From assembly GCF_036647415.1 (NCBI RefSeq), contig NZ_JAVXKG010000001.1, forward strand, positions 1 to 64,000: DNA of 64,000 bases, read 5' to 3'. A model generated the notes under the pieces. It did no database searches, was not told the origin of the DNA, and worked only from the letters and a program-made list of their open reading frames with translations. Every line of letters starts with the position of its first letter. Within the stretch, counting starts at the first letter, position 1. The translations under genes were made by a program, and so were the position numbers. Positions 35,518-44,469 of this stretch are shown here, in pieces. The stretch is from Empedobacter sp036647415. Its GTDB lineage: Bacteria; Bacteroidota; Bacteroidia; Flavobacteriales; Weeksellaceae.

Positions 35518-35871
35518 ATGATAATGAAAGAAGTATTTTTTTTGAAAACATGCGATACATGTAAACGAATTTTAAAAGAATTTGATTTTACTGATTTCAA
35601 TTTGCACGAAATAAAATCGACTGCAATTACAGAAGATGAATTAATTGAAATGAAAAATTTAGCTGGGAGCTACGAAGCTTTATTTTCTCGACGTGCGCAG
35701 AATTATAAAAAATTAGGATTGAAAGATGTTGAACTTTCTGAAGATGACATCAAAAATTATATTTTATCTGATTATACTTTTCTGAAAAGACCAGTTGTAA
35801 TTGACGGTGATAAAATATTTGTTGGTAACGAAAAGAAAAACTTAGAAGCCCTTGGGCAACATTTGAAATAG
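35518..35871 (+). CDS. ArsC/Spx-family thioredoxin-fold protein
   Basis: A 117-residue small protein of the ArsC/YffB/Spx superfamily. It has CDTC (about residues 12-15) after the first strand, followed by the helix and LHEIKSTAITEDELIEMKNLAG. FSRRAQNYKKLGL and FLKRPVVIDGDKIFVGNEK match the C-terminal part with the conserved cis-Pro RPVV segment. It is commonly annotated as an arsenate reductase family protein in Flavobacteria, but it lacks other ars genes nearby and could act as a YffB/Spx-like redox protein instead. It starts nine bases upstream of the DPP IV gene, probably in one transcript. A second in-frame ATG at 35524 is also possible. Confidence 0.8.
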   Translation: MIMKEVFFLKTCDTCKRILKEFDFTDFNLHEIKSTAITEDELIEMKNLAGSYEALFSRRAQNYKKLGLKDVELSEDDIKNYILSDYTFLKRPVVIDGDKIFVGNEKKNLEALGQHLK

Positions 35872-35880
35872 AAATCACAC

Positions 35881-38019
35881 ATGAAAAAAACAATTTTATT
35901 CAGTACACTTTTACTGAGCGCCTCTTTATTGGCTCAGAAAAAGAACATCACAATGGAGGATGCTGTACTTGGATTATCGACGAATTTACGCATCGAGAAT
36001 CTGAGTCAAGTACAATGGATTCCAAATCAGAACGCATTTACGCAAAATGTAAAAACGTCTTATGGAGAAGCTTTAATCAAGAAAGAAGTTCCTTCTCTTA
36101 AAACTGATACAATTTTACGAAGTACTCAATTTGAAAACAAAAGAATTCCTTCTCTTACTTGGATTAATGATAAACAAGCTTATTTTTCTACAAAAACTGG
36201 CTACAAAACGATTTCAACTGCTGGACAACAAGCAGATTGGATGACATTACCAAAAAAAGCAGAAAATGTAGAATTTGACGCAACGAATAATCAAGTTGGA
36301 TATGTAATTGATAACAATTTATTTTTTGTTGATAAAACAGGAAAAACACATCAAATTACAAAAGATGGAAAATATGAAATTGTAAATGGAAAATCGGTTC
36401 ATCAAAATGAATTCGGAATTCACAAAGGAATTTTTATTTCGCCAAAAGGTAATTTAGTAGCGTTTTATAGAATGGATCAAACTGTTGTAACAGATTATCC
36501 AATTATCGATTGGTCTGTACAACCTGCGGTGAACAAAAACATCAAATATCCATTTGCTGGAACTAAAAATCACACCGTTACTTTAGGAGTTTATAATCCA
36601 TCAACTCAAAAAACGACATTCTTAGAAACGCATCCAGAAGTTGATCATTATTTAACTTCGGTTACGTGGTCACCAGATGAAAAACATATTTATATCGCTT
36701 TACTTTCTCGTAATCAAAAACATTTAGAATTGAATCAATATGATGCAGTTTCGGGTAAATTGATCAAAACGTTGTTCAAAGAAGATGATGCAAAATATGT
36801 AGAACCTCAAAACGAATTACATTTTATTCCAGGAAAAACAAACGAGTTTGTTTGGTGGTCGCAACGTGATGGTTTTATGCATTTGTACCGTTTTAATACA
36901 GATGGAAAATTGTTAAACCAAATCACAAAAGGAGATTGGATTGTAACAGATCTTGTTGGTGAAAATGTAAAAAAGAAAGAATTTTTGGTAATGACAACAA
37001 AAGATTCTCCAAAAGATCGTCATTTATATGCGGTAAATTGGGAGAATGGAAAATTACGCAAAATAACTTCTGATGTGGGAACGCACAATGTTTCGGTTTC
37101 ATCAAACGGAGAATATGCAATTGATAATTGGAGTAATGATAACACGCCTCGTAAAATTGATGTGTTAGATGCAAACGGAAAATTCAAACAAAATATCTTA
37201 ACAGCAAATAATCCATTAGCAAATTACAACACAGCAAAAGTAGAAAATGTTACGCTAAAAGCTGATGATGGAACAGATTTGTATGGGAAATTAATTTATC
37301 CTACAAACTTCGATCAATCGAAAAAATATCCAGTTATCGTTTATTTATACAATGGTCCTCATGCGCAATTAATCACAAATCGTTTTCCTGCTTCAGGAAA
37401 TCTTTGGTACGATCATTTAGCAGAAAAAGGTTATGTTGTCTTTACAATGGACGGACGCGGATCGGCGAATAGAGGTCTTAAATTTGAGCAAGCAATTCAT
37501 GGAAATGTAGCGACTACAGAAATGAATGACCAAATGAAAGGTGTTGATTTCTTAAAAACTTTGCCTTTTGTAGACGCAGAGCGTATGGGAATTCACGGTT
37601 GGTCTTATGGTGGATTTATGACAACATCTTTTATGTTGCGTAAGCCAGATGTTTTTAAAGTTGGAGTTGCTGGAGGTCCAGTTTTAGATTGGAAACAATA
37701 CGAAGCAATGTATACAGAGCGTTACATGGAATCGCCACAAGATAATCCTGAAGGTTTCAAAAACACAAATTTAATTAACCGTACAAAAGATTTGAAAGGT
37801 AAATTATTAATGATTCACGGAGCGCAAGATAATGTGGTAGTTTGGCAACATTCTATAGATTTTATTCGCGAAGCTGTGAAAAATGGCGTGCAAATGGATT
37901 ACTTTGTTTATCCTGGACATGAGCACAATGTTCGTGGAAAAGACCGTGTACATTTGATGCAAAAAATTACAGATTACTTCGATTTATATCTTAAACCAGA
38001 AGCTACATCTCAAAAATAA
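35881..38019 (+). CDS. Dipeptidyl peptidase IV (S9B)
   Basis: A 712-residue secreted serine exopeptidase removing Xaa-Pro dipeptides. After a signal peptide (to about ASLLAQ) comes an eight-bladed propeller. The hydrolase domain starts around residue 450. Ser575 lies in GWSYGG, Asp in MIHGAQDNVV, and His in PGHEHNV near the C-terminus. The Glu pair that binds the substrate N-terminus is expected in the propeller, but I did not pinpoint it. The family is well studied in Elizabethkingia and Porphyromonas. It follows the ArsC-like gene by nine bases and ends at a strong terminator. Confidence 0.92.
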   Translation: MKKTILFSTLLLSASLLAQKKNITMEDAVLGLSTNLRIENLSQVQWIPNQNAFTQNVKTSYGEALIKKEVPSLKTDTILRSTQFENKRIPSLTWINDKQAYFSTKTGYKTISTAGQQADWMTLPKKAENVEFDATNNQVGYVIDNNLFFVDKTGKTHQITKDGKYEIVNGKSVHQNEFGIHKGIFISPKGNLVAFYRMDQTVVTDYPIIDWSVQPAVNKNIKYPFAGTKNHTVTLGVYNPSTQKTTFLETHPEVDHYLTSVTWSPDEKHIYIALLSRNQKHLELNQYDAVSGKLIKTLFKEDDAKYVEPQNELHFIPGKTNEFVWWSQRDGFMHLYRFNTDGKLLNQITKGDWIVTDLVGENVKKKEFLVMTTKDSPKDRHLYAVNWENGKLRKITSDVGTHNVSVSSNGEYAIDNWSNDNTPRKIDVLDANGKFKQNILTANNPLANYNTAKVENVTLKADDGTDLYGKLIYPTNFDQSKKYPVIVYLYNGPHAQLITNRFPASGNLWYDHLAEKGYVVFTMDGRGSANRGLKFEQAIHGNVATTEMNDQMKGVDFLKTLPFVDAERMGIHGWSYGGFMTTSFMLRKPDVFKVGVAGGPVLDWKQYEAMYTERYMESPQDNPEGFKNTNLINRTKDLKGKLLMIHGAQDNVVVWQHSIDFIREAVKNGVQMDYFVYPGHEHNVRGKDRVHLMQKITDYFDLYLKPEATSQK

Positions 38020-38027
38020 TATTCAAT

Positions 38028-38057
38028 AAAAAACCACTTCTTATGAAGTGGTTTTTT
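38028..38057 (+). terminator. Terminator of the DPP IV gene
   Basis: AAAAAACCACTTC-TTAT-GAAGTGGTTTTTT with a T run, nine bases past the stop. Its stem matches that at 29048-29077. Confidence 0.92.
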
Positions 38058-38060
38058 GTA

Positions 38061-38702
38061 TTAATCACCTGAAATTCTGTACCAATTTTTTTCAAGTTTC
38101 TTATTTTGAGTAGGATCTTCTTTTATTTTTTTTTCAAACTCTGATGAAACATCTTCTGATTCTGTAAATACAATTCTTGCAGCAGGTGAAATAAAAATAG
38201 GTCTTGTGATAAAAAATTCTACTGTATAAAAATTTTTATTATCTTTTTCTATAACTATCTCATTACCAGAATTTGAAACAATAGGGTATTTATAAGGCAA
38301 TCTATATAGCGAGTTATTTTGGTATACATTTGTCTTTATTTTCCCTAACTTAATATCTTCAATAATTTTAACTCTTTTATCATATAGTAATATCCAATCA
38401 AATCGTTCAATTAAATTTTGTGGTATATAATTAAACTTAAAAATTGTCAAAAATAAAATCGTTAATACAAACAAGAATTTAAAAATTCTTTTCTTAAAGT
38501 CTAATCGTTTTCTACTCTGAAAAAGTTTTACACCATTTCTAATTAATAAAATAAAAAAGAGAATGGCTACAAAAAATAAAATAATGAAAGATGCTAAATC
38601 CCAAATCTCATAAAAAATCAATAATTCTAATAATACCCAAGTTAAAAGTATCAAAAAATATATGAAATAATTATTCGGATATAAAACGCTATTTTCATTC
38701 AT
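38061..38702 (-). CDS. Membrane protein of unknown function
   Basis: A 213-residue protein I do not recognise. Three hydrophobic segments (about residues 13-31, 33-54 and 71-89) are followed by a soluble region of about 110 residues with beta-type sequence (IVIEKDNKNFYTVEFFITRP, SPAARIVFTESEDV) and a charged C-terminus. No catalytic motif is seen. It lies just beyond the DPP IV terminator and 26 bases after the M1 peptidase gene on the same strand, with which it may share a transcript. It is AT-richer than its neighbours. Confidence 0.7.
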   Translation of the reverse strand: MNENSVLYPNNYFIYFLILLTWVLLELLIFYEIWDLASFIILFFVAILFFILLIRNGVKLFQSRKRLDFKKRIFKFLFVLTILFLTIFKFNYIPQNLIERFDWILLYDKRVKIIEDIKLGKIKTNVYQNNSLYRLPYKYPIVSNSGNEIVIEKDNKNFYTVEFFITRPIFISPAARIVFTESEDVSSEFEKKIKEDPTQNKKLEKNWYRISGD

Positions 38703-38728
38703 TTTTCAATGTATTAAAATTTAAATTT

Positions 38729-40927
38729 TTACTTCTTCGTAAAATCTATTTTTTGACCTGCTTCTTCTATTGAGAATGATTTTTTATCTTTAGAAAAAGT
38801 CAAATCTATACCGCCTTGTTCATTTGTAAATTTATTTTCTCCTTGATAATCTAACGGAATAGTTTGTCCACCAAAAACCAAGTTCAATTTATCATTTTCT
38901 GCTTTCATTACAAATTCAGCATTTATTTGTTTACTTGTAAAAGTACCTGCATAATCTTTTGGATTAATTTTTTCAATAGCTCTTGCATCTGCCATATTGA
39001 ACGTATTATTCTTAAGATCAATATCTGGTAAAGCTCCTTTTGGATCTAATTTAACTGTAGCAACTTCTTTGTTAGATGGTACTTTGAATGTCCATTCTGT
39101 ATTACGTTTCCAAACTTCGATTGGTAATTTTACTTCTTGTGAAGTTCCATCTTTAAAATTGATTTGAACCGTAGTTGGCATTGGCAATTGCCCTAAATTC
39201 TCAACTTTAATAATTACACCTTTTTTGTAATCTCCATCTACATATTTTACGCTATTTATTGCTTGATCTATTGTCCATTTATTCAAAAACCAACCTCTCC
39301 AAAACCATGATAATTCCTCACCCGAAACATTTTCCATCGTACGGAAAAAATCTTCTGGTGTTGGATGTTTAAAAGCCCAATATTTAATGTATTGACGTAG
39401 TGCTTTATCAAATTTTTCTTCACCTAAAATTGTTTCACGAAGAACTGTCATTCCTGCACCTGGTTTATAATACAACAATGCTCCGATATTACGCTCGCGC
39501 ATATTGTCTGGTTGCGTTGTTACTGGCTCTAATCCATCTCCGAATAAATATCCACTCATTCTTTGCAAAGATTGTTTCTTGTAATATTCGCCGTTATTAA
39601 ATTCTTTTGTCGAAATATCATTGATAAATGTATTAAAACCTTCGTCCATCCAACCATTTACACGTTCATTAGAACCAACAATCATCGGGAACCAAATATG
39701 TCCAAATTCGTGATCTGTAACACCCCAAAGTCCTTCTCCCTTAGAATTCATGTGGCAAAAAACAATTCCTGGATATTCCATTCCACCTTCATTTCCTGCA
39801 ACATTTACAGCTGCTGGATAAGGATATTCTGACCATTGTTTAGAATAATGTTCGATAGATGCTTTTGTATATTCTGTCGATCTTCCCCAAGCCGCTTGTC
39901 CGTCACTTTCTACTGGATAGGCAGAAATTGCTAATGATTTTTTACCACTTGGTAAATCAATTCTCGCTGCATCTAAAATAAAAGCTGTAGATGATGCCCA
40001 AGCAAAATCGCGCGTATTTTGCATTTTAAATTTCCACGTTTTTGTTCCTTTAGCCGTTTTATCTGCATTATTTACCTCATCTGCTGAACGAATAACAACT
40101 GTTTTCTCGCTATTTTTTGCTTGATCCCATTTCTTAATTTGATCTTTAGTATAAACTTCTGTTTGATTCAATAATTCACCCGAACCAACCACATAATGAC
40201 TTGCTGGAACCGTAATATTTGCCGTTACATCACCATATTCCAGATAAAATTCTCCAGCGCCTAAATACGGTAACGTATTCCATCCCATAATATCGTCATA
40301 AACTGCCATGCGAGGAAACCATTGCGCCATTGTATAAATCTTTCCATTTTTAGTCGGCTCAACTCCCATTCTATCCGCACCATATTGTGGTGAAACAAAA
40401 GAATATTCTACTTTTATTTTAACTTTTCCTCCACGAGATTTCAATTCATTTGCCAAATCAATTTGCATACGCGTATCCGAAATTGTGTAATGCGCATCTT
40501 TTCCATCAATCTGAACAGATTTTATCGTGTAACCTCCTTCAAATTGTGATGTAGAATCGCCATAACGACTACCAGACATTGGCAATAATGAGCTTCCACG
40601 AGAATCTTTTTTGAATAAATTTTGATCTAATTGTAACCACAAAAATTCTAAATTATCAAAACTATTGTTGGTATATGTAATTTCTGAAGTTCCTGAAATT
40701 TCGTTTTTTTCTTCGTTTAGACTTACGTTTAGATTATAATCTGCACGATTTTGCCAATAATTATGACCTGGTTTTCCACTTGCAGAACGAGTTTCTGTTG
40801 CATTATTTTGATAGAAAAATGGTTTGAAAGCTTCTTGATAATCATACTTTGGTTTTTCTTGTGCCAAAACACTTATCGAAAATAAGCTTAATCCTAAAAG
40901 AATTGGTTTTAAATAATTTTTTCTCAT
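38729..40927 (-). CDS. M1-family metallopeptidase, secreted
   Basis: A 732-residue zinc aminopeptidase-like protein. It has a signal peptide (to about SVLAQ), an N-terminal beta domain with NEISGTSEITYTNNSFDNLEFLWLQL typical of M1 proteins, and the zinc motif HEFGH at 406-410. The downstream Glu ligand is in NGWMDEGFNTFIND. The exopeptidase motif is GGMEYPG. The C-terminal domain includes a low-similarity region rich in Lys and Asp. It probably degrades peptides outside or in the periplasm; the true substrate is unknown. The promoter upstream (TTG-N19-TATCTTTA) is off-consensus by one base. The second M1 gene is at 50.4 kb. Confidence 0.9.
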   Translation of the reverse strand: MRKNYLKPILLGLSLFSISVLAQEKPKYDYQEAFKPFFYQNNATETRSASGKPGHNYWQNRADYNLNVSLNEEKNEISGTSEITYTNNSFDNLEFLWLQLDQNLFKKDSRGSSLLPMSGSRYGDSTSQFEGGYTIKSVQIDGKDAHYTISDTRMQIDLANELKSRGGKVKIKVEYSFVSPQYGADRMGVEPTKNGKIYTMAQWFPRMAVYDDIMGWNTLPYLGAGEFYLEYGDVTANITVPASHYVVGSGELLNQTEVYTKDQIKKWDQAKNSEKTVVIRSADEVNNADKTAKGTKTWKFKMQNTRDFAWASSTAFILDAARIDLPSGKKSLAISAYPVESDGQAAWGRSTEYTKASIEHYSKQWSEYPYPAAVNVAGNEGGMEYPGIVFCHMNSKGEGLWGVTDHEFGHIWFPMIVGSNERVNGWMDEGFNTFINDISTKEFNNGEYYKKQSLQRMSGYLFGDGLEPVTTQPDNMRERNIGALLYYKPGAGMTVLRETILGEEKFDKALRQYIKYWAFKHPTPEDFFRTMENVSGEELSWFWRGWFLNKWTIDQAINSVKYVDGDYKKGVIIKVENLGQLPMPTTVQINFKDGTSQEVKLPIEVWKRNTEWTFKVPSNKEVATVKLDPKGALPDIDLKNNTFNMADARAIEKINPKDYAGTFTSKQINAEFVMKAENDKLNLVFGGQTIPLDYQGENKFTNEQGGIDLTFSKDKKSFSIEEAGQKIDFTKK

Positions 40928-40944
40928 GTGTGATATTTTACAAT

Positions 40945-40974
40945 AAAGATAAAAATACCTTATATTCTTTACAA
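40945..40974 (-). promoter_or_regulatory. Promoter of the M1 peptidase (TTG-N19-TATCTTTA)
   Basis: A TTG (plus 72-74 of the 40900 block, 40972-40974) and TATCTTTA (40945-40952) are spaced by 19 bases on the minus strand, with one mismatch to the -7 consensus. The 9-mer TTGTAAAAT (plus 40935-40943) sits between this box and the ATG. Confidence 0.45.
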
Positions 40975-41024
40975 TACAAGATGACTTATAGTAATTGTTC
41001 TAAAATATTTCATTTTTGGGCATA

Positions 41025-41060
41025 AAAAAATCCATTTAAAATAAATTAAATGGATTTTTT
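41025..41060 (-). terminator. Terminator of the DUF4254 gene
   Basis: On the minus strand AAAAAATCCATTTA/TAAATGGATTTTTT pairs around an AT loop and is followed by T residues, 17 bases past the stop. It is the near-twin of 10304-10337, with a compensated pair. Confidence 0.87.
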
Positions 41061-41076
41061 AGATTTAGTATAAATC

Positions 41077-41688
41077 TTATTTTTTGTTTGCATAAAGTAC
41101 AGGATTTAAATCCTCATCGTTATACATTTTCATTTGTTTATAAACTTTCATGTATTTATCTCCGTTCTCAAAATCTGTTAACAGTTCTTCAATTGCTATT
41201 GATAAATCTTGATGTTGTTGATTTAATACGTCTAATTTTACTTGACAAGCAGCTTTGTGCTCTGGTGTTGCATCTGTACGCTCTGCTTCTTGTTTCATGT
41301 GATAAACTTTTAGCGACAAAATCGAAAAACGATCCATTGCCCAAGCAGGAGATTCTGTATTGTATTTAGCATCTGCTTTTACTTCAACATGATCATATTG
41401 TTGTAAAAACCAGCTATCCACGTACTCTACCATATCAGTACGTTCTTGGTTAGATTTATCAATCCAACGCTTTAAACTTAATGCTTCAACAGGATCAATT
41501 TGTGGATCACGAATAATGTCTTCTAAATGCCATTGAACTGTATCAATCCAGTTTTTTTTGTATAATAAATGTGCGATTAAATCGTCTTCACTATACGGAT
41601 TTTCGATTTGACGATTAACATCATCAAATTGGTGATAATCATTAATACTTTGATTAAAAATTGACCAAGCTTTATCTGTAAATTTCAT
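41077..41688 (-). CDS. DUF4254 protein
   Basis: A 203-residue soluble, mostly helical protein recognised as the DUF4254 family. The pattern DDLIAHLLYKKNWIDTVQWHLEDIIRDP near the N-terminus, IDKSNQERTDMVEYVD and SPAWAMDRFSILSLKVYHM are characteristic. The family is common in Bacteroidota, usually close to surface-polysaccharide genes. No function is established. It has its own terminator and lies downstream of the tatA-EnvC-DUF4292 block, from which a weak hairpin separates it. Confidence 0.82.
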   Translation of the reverse strand: MKFTDKAWSIFNQSINDYHQFDDVNRQIENPYSEDDLIAHLLYKKNWIDTVQWHLEDIIRDPQIDPVEALSLKRWIDKSNQERTDMVEYVDSWFLQQYDHVEVKADAKYNTESPAWAMDRFSILSLKVYHMKQEAERTDATPEHKAACQVKLDVLNQQHQDLSIAIEELLTDFENGDKYMKVYKQMKMYNDEDLNPVLYANKK

Positions 41689-41710
41689 TTTCAGAATTAG
41701 TATTTAAAAT

Positions 41711-41748
41711 AAAAGCATCGTAATTAAAAGTTGTTCAACTACAATGCT
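41711..41748 (-). terminator. Weak terminator after tatA
   Basis: On the minus strand AGCATTGTA and TACGATGCT pair with one mismatch, enclosing a second small stem AGTTG-AA-CAACT, followed by TTTTATTTT. It probably ends the EnvC/tatA transcript. Confidence 0.5.
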
Positions 41749-41771
41749 CAATTATTGAATTAAAATATAAT

Positions 41772-41957
41772 TTAATTTTCTTTCTTTTCAGAAGTTGTAT
41801 CTCCTTCTGTTGGTTTAGTATCATCTTTAGATGCTTTCTTAAATTCGTTTAAACCCGAACCTAATCCACGCATTAATTCTGGAATCTTTTTACCCCCGAA
41901 CAATAGCAATACAAATAAAAGAATTACTATCCACTCTTTACCACCTAACATTCCCAT
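41772..41957 (-). CDS. tatA: Sec-independent translocase TatA/E
   Basis: A 61-residue Tat pore subunit. The N-terminal helix (GGKEWIVILLFVLLLFGGKKIPELMRGLG) contains the membrane segment, the hinge FGGKKIPEL and the amphipathic helix with GSGLNEFKKA. The acidic, Lys-rich tail is short. It lies 38 bases downstream of the EnvC-like gene. Other Tat genes are not in the window. The twin-arginine export signal of the glycosylasparaginase (13.2 kb) is a possible substrate. Confidence 0.9.
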   Translation of the reverse strand: MGMLGGKEWIVILLFVLLLFGGKKIPELMRGLGSGLNEFKKASKDDTKPTEGDTTSEKKEN

Positions 41958-41994
41958 ATTGAATTGATTTTAATGCAAATATATAATTAATTTC

Positions 41995-43662
41995 TTACAT
42001 TCCTGCAACCCAAAGTGCAGGATTTTGTTTCGTTGTTCCACTCCAAACTTGGAAATTCATCACTGTTTCTCCATCACCATTTGTGTAGATAATTCCTAAA
42101 GATTGACCTCGTTTTACGACATCGCCTTTTGAGACACTTACACTAGATAAATTTGTATAAACAGAGAAGTACGAACCATGTTTTACCAAGACAGACTTTC
42201 CGTTACCAGAAATAACCATTACTTGTTGAACAACTCCTTCGTAAACAGCACGTGCATTTGCACCTTTGTATGATGAAATATCTACTCCACTATTTTGAGT
42301 TGTAATATTTGATAAAACTGGATGTGAATTAGCTCCAAATCTACTTACTACAGTTCCTTTATCTACTGGCCAAGGCAAACGCCCTTTGTTTGATACAAAT
42401 TCTCCTGATATTCCGTCAGAATCTGGACGCTCTGGCAAAGTTTCTGATGGTTTTACAGCATCTACTTTTACCACACGTTCTTTTTCTGGTACTTTTACCA
42501 CAACTTTTTGCTCAGCTTCTATTCTTGCTTTACGCTCAGCCTCCGCTTTTGCAGCAGCAATTTTACGAGAATCTTCTTCTTTTTGCGCTTTAAGACGAGC
42601 ATCTTCTTCAGCTTTACGTTGTGCAATAATACGTTGACGTTCTGCTTCTGCTTCTCTCTCTAATTGTTCAAATTTATTCACCTCTGTTTTTGCCGTAGAC
42701 ACAAAACTTCCAGATGGATGATGTGTTAAATACGATTGGTATGCTTGCTTTGTATGAGCCGAACGAGCAATATTCCATGCTTTTGCATCATTTTCTATTC
42801 GTAAGACAGCCGTTTTAGCAGATTTCACATAATCTCCTTTCGGATTATCTTTCAAATATTCGTTATATGATGCGATTGTATTTCCACGTTTTGCTTCGTT
42901 CCAATCTTTTAAATCTTTTTCAGCACGAATCTTGGCTTGACGAATTTCTTCTTCAATAATAGATTTTATTTGCGCATCAATTTGGCGTTGTTGTCCTTCT
43001 TTTGCATTAATCTCTGCAGCAATTACACCTTCATTTTTACGAAATTCTTCTACAGCCTTTTCTTTCGTTAAACGTTCTTTTTCAAGGTTTTGAGAAAATA
43101 GAACTTGTTGAGAAAGAACTTTCTCTTTATCGTCTTTTGCTTTTTCTTTCTTCGATTTTTTCTGTTGAATATCAGTTTGTTTTCCTATAATTTCATCAGC
43201 TTGACCTGTTTTGTATGCCGAATATTTTTCTAAATATTTGACACGACGATATGCTTCTCCTAAACTATTAGACGAAAGCACAAAAAGCAATTTATTTTCT
43301 ACTGATTTATTCTTATATGCACGAACTAAAACATTTTTATATTCCTTTTTTAGCTCGACCAACTCACGTGAAAGTTTATTAATCTCCAATTGAGTTAAAT
43401 AAATTTCATCATCAAGAAAGTGTTTCTCTTTAGATAAATTACCTACTAATTTTGTCTGAACTTGAATTTTTTTCGTCAAATTTTGGACATAATCAACATT
43501 TAACTTGGAGTTTTGTTTATTCACTTCAAGTTGCTTATTCAGATTTATAATCTCTTTTTTTAACTGTGCATTTTGCTTTTGTAAGTTCGCTTTATTGTAC
43601 GGAACTTGCCCAAAAACAGCCAATGACAGTGTAAAAAGTATGGTTGATAAAATAAACTTCAT
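41995..43662 (-). CDS. EnvC-like murein hydrolase activator with degenerate LytM domain
   Basis: A 555-residue exported protein with a signal peptide, an N-terminal coiled coil (about 25-250) and a second Lys/Glu/Ala/Arg-rich coiled coil (about 331-395). Between them are two tandem repeats (253-287 and 295-329) with the pattern W-x2-A-x4-T-x2-x-Y-x2-YL-x4-P-x-G-x7-A. The C-terminal LytM/M23 fold (about 428-555) has lost its metal ligands: Asn457 stands for the first His, VYTNL for the usual YxHL, and MNFQVW for the HxH motif. As with E. coli EnvC, this implies an activator of amidases, not an enzyme. It overlaps the DUF4292 gene by one base. Confidence 0.85.
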   Translation of the reverse strand: MKFILSTILFTLSLAVFGQVPYNKANLQKQNAQLKKEIINLNKQLEVNKQNSKLNVDYVQNLTKKIQVQTKLVGNLSKEKHFLDDEIYLTQLEINKLSRELVELKKEYKNVLVRAYKNKSVENKLLFVLSSNSLGEAYRRVKYLEKYSAYKTGQADEIIGKQTDIQQKKSKKEKAKDDKEKVLSQQVLFSQNLEKERLTKEKAVEEFRKNEGVIAAEINAKEGQQRQIDAQIKSIIEEEIRQAKIRAEKDLKDWNEAKRGNTIASYNEYLKDNPKGDYVKSAKTAVLRIENDAKAWNIARSAHTKQAYQSYLTHHPSGSFVSTAKTEVNKFEQLEREAEAERQRIIAQRKAEEDARLKAQKEEDSRKIAAAKAEAERKARIEAEQKVVVKVPEKERVVKVDAVKPSETLPERPDSDGISGEFVSNKGRLPWPVDKGTVVSRFGANSHPVLSNITTQNSGVDISSYKGANARAVYEGVVQQVMVISGNGKSVLVKHGSYFSVYTNLSSVSVSKGDVVKRGQSLGIIYTNGDGETVMNFQVWSGTTKQNPALWVAGM

Positions 43663-44465
43663 TATTTTATTTCTTTTTTCTTATACCCATCTGGAATAGA
43701 GAATGGTGTATTCGTTTCTTGAAACGTAAAACTATTATATTCCAAATCTATTTGTCTCGTTTTTTTCTCTTTTATAATAATTTTAACATTTTTCGGAAAT
43801 TCTTCCTCTCCTGCCTTTACCCAATTACTATAAGCTAAATCAACTTCCATTTTACGTTTTGGATCTTTAAGATGTGCTTCTTTTAGACGAAAAGCATTGT
43901 CAAAAACGTAAATTTGGATGTATTCTCCTTCTTTTGGAGTTGTTGTAATTGCTTGATTTTTATTATAAACAATTGTATACTCATTATTAATAAATGTTGC
44001 AGTATAATCTGTCGAATTAAAATCTACAAATACCTTTCCTAACAATAAGTTTTGTAATTTTTGATAATCGATAAAATCAACTTTTAACAATTTATTTGCA
44101 ATCGTAAAATCGCCTTCATAATATGTACCACCAAGTTTCTCAAAAGCTGCGAAACCATTTGGTGTAATTAGTGCGCGAGCACCTGTAAAACCAAACTTTG
44201 TAGCATTAACCCATATCTTTTGCCCATTTTTTACTGCAATTGTGGCATTTGCATCACCCGCAATTTCTTCTAAATCGGCTGTCACTTTAGCTTTGATCGT
44301 TAAATCTTTGAAAGTCGATTTTTTAGCCAATGTTTGTTGAATAATTTTTGCTGAAGCCGAAACAACTTCCGTTTTTTTATCATTCTCTACTTTTGCTACT
44401 TTTTGCGTATTACATGCTGTTGCAATAAGTCCTAAACAAAAGATATACGTTAATTTTTTTATCAT
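43662..44465 (-). CDS. DUF4292 lipoprotein
   Basis: A 267-residue lipoprotein: the signal segment ends in ATAC (Cys18). The body has GDANATIAVKNGQKIWVNATKFGFTGARALITPNGFAAFEKLG, the LolA/LolB-like fold region that defines DUF4292, and repeated beta strands. The family is placed regularly between a sugar nucleotidyltransferase and an EnvC-like gene in Flavobacteriia. A role in envelope or lipoprotein/lipid transport is possible by fold but unproven. Its stop shares one base with the EnvC start, so translation is coupled. Confidence 0.85.
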   Translation of the reverse strand: MIKKLTYIFCLGLIATACNTQKVAKVENDKKTEVVSASAKIIQQTLAKKSTFKDLTIKAKVTADLEEIAGDANATIAVKNGQKIWVNATKFGFTGARALITPNGFAAFEKLGGTYYEGDFTIANKLLKVDFIDYQKLQNLLLGKVFVDFNSTDYTATFINNEYTIVYNKNQAITTTPKEGEYIQIYVFDNAFRLKEAHLKDPKRKMEVDLAYSNWVKAGEEEFPKNVKIIIKEKKTRQIDLEYNSFTFQETNTPFSIPDGYKKKEIK

Positions 44466-44469
44466 AGTT

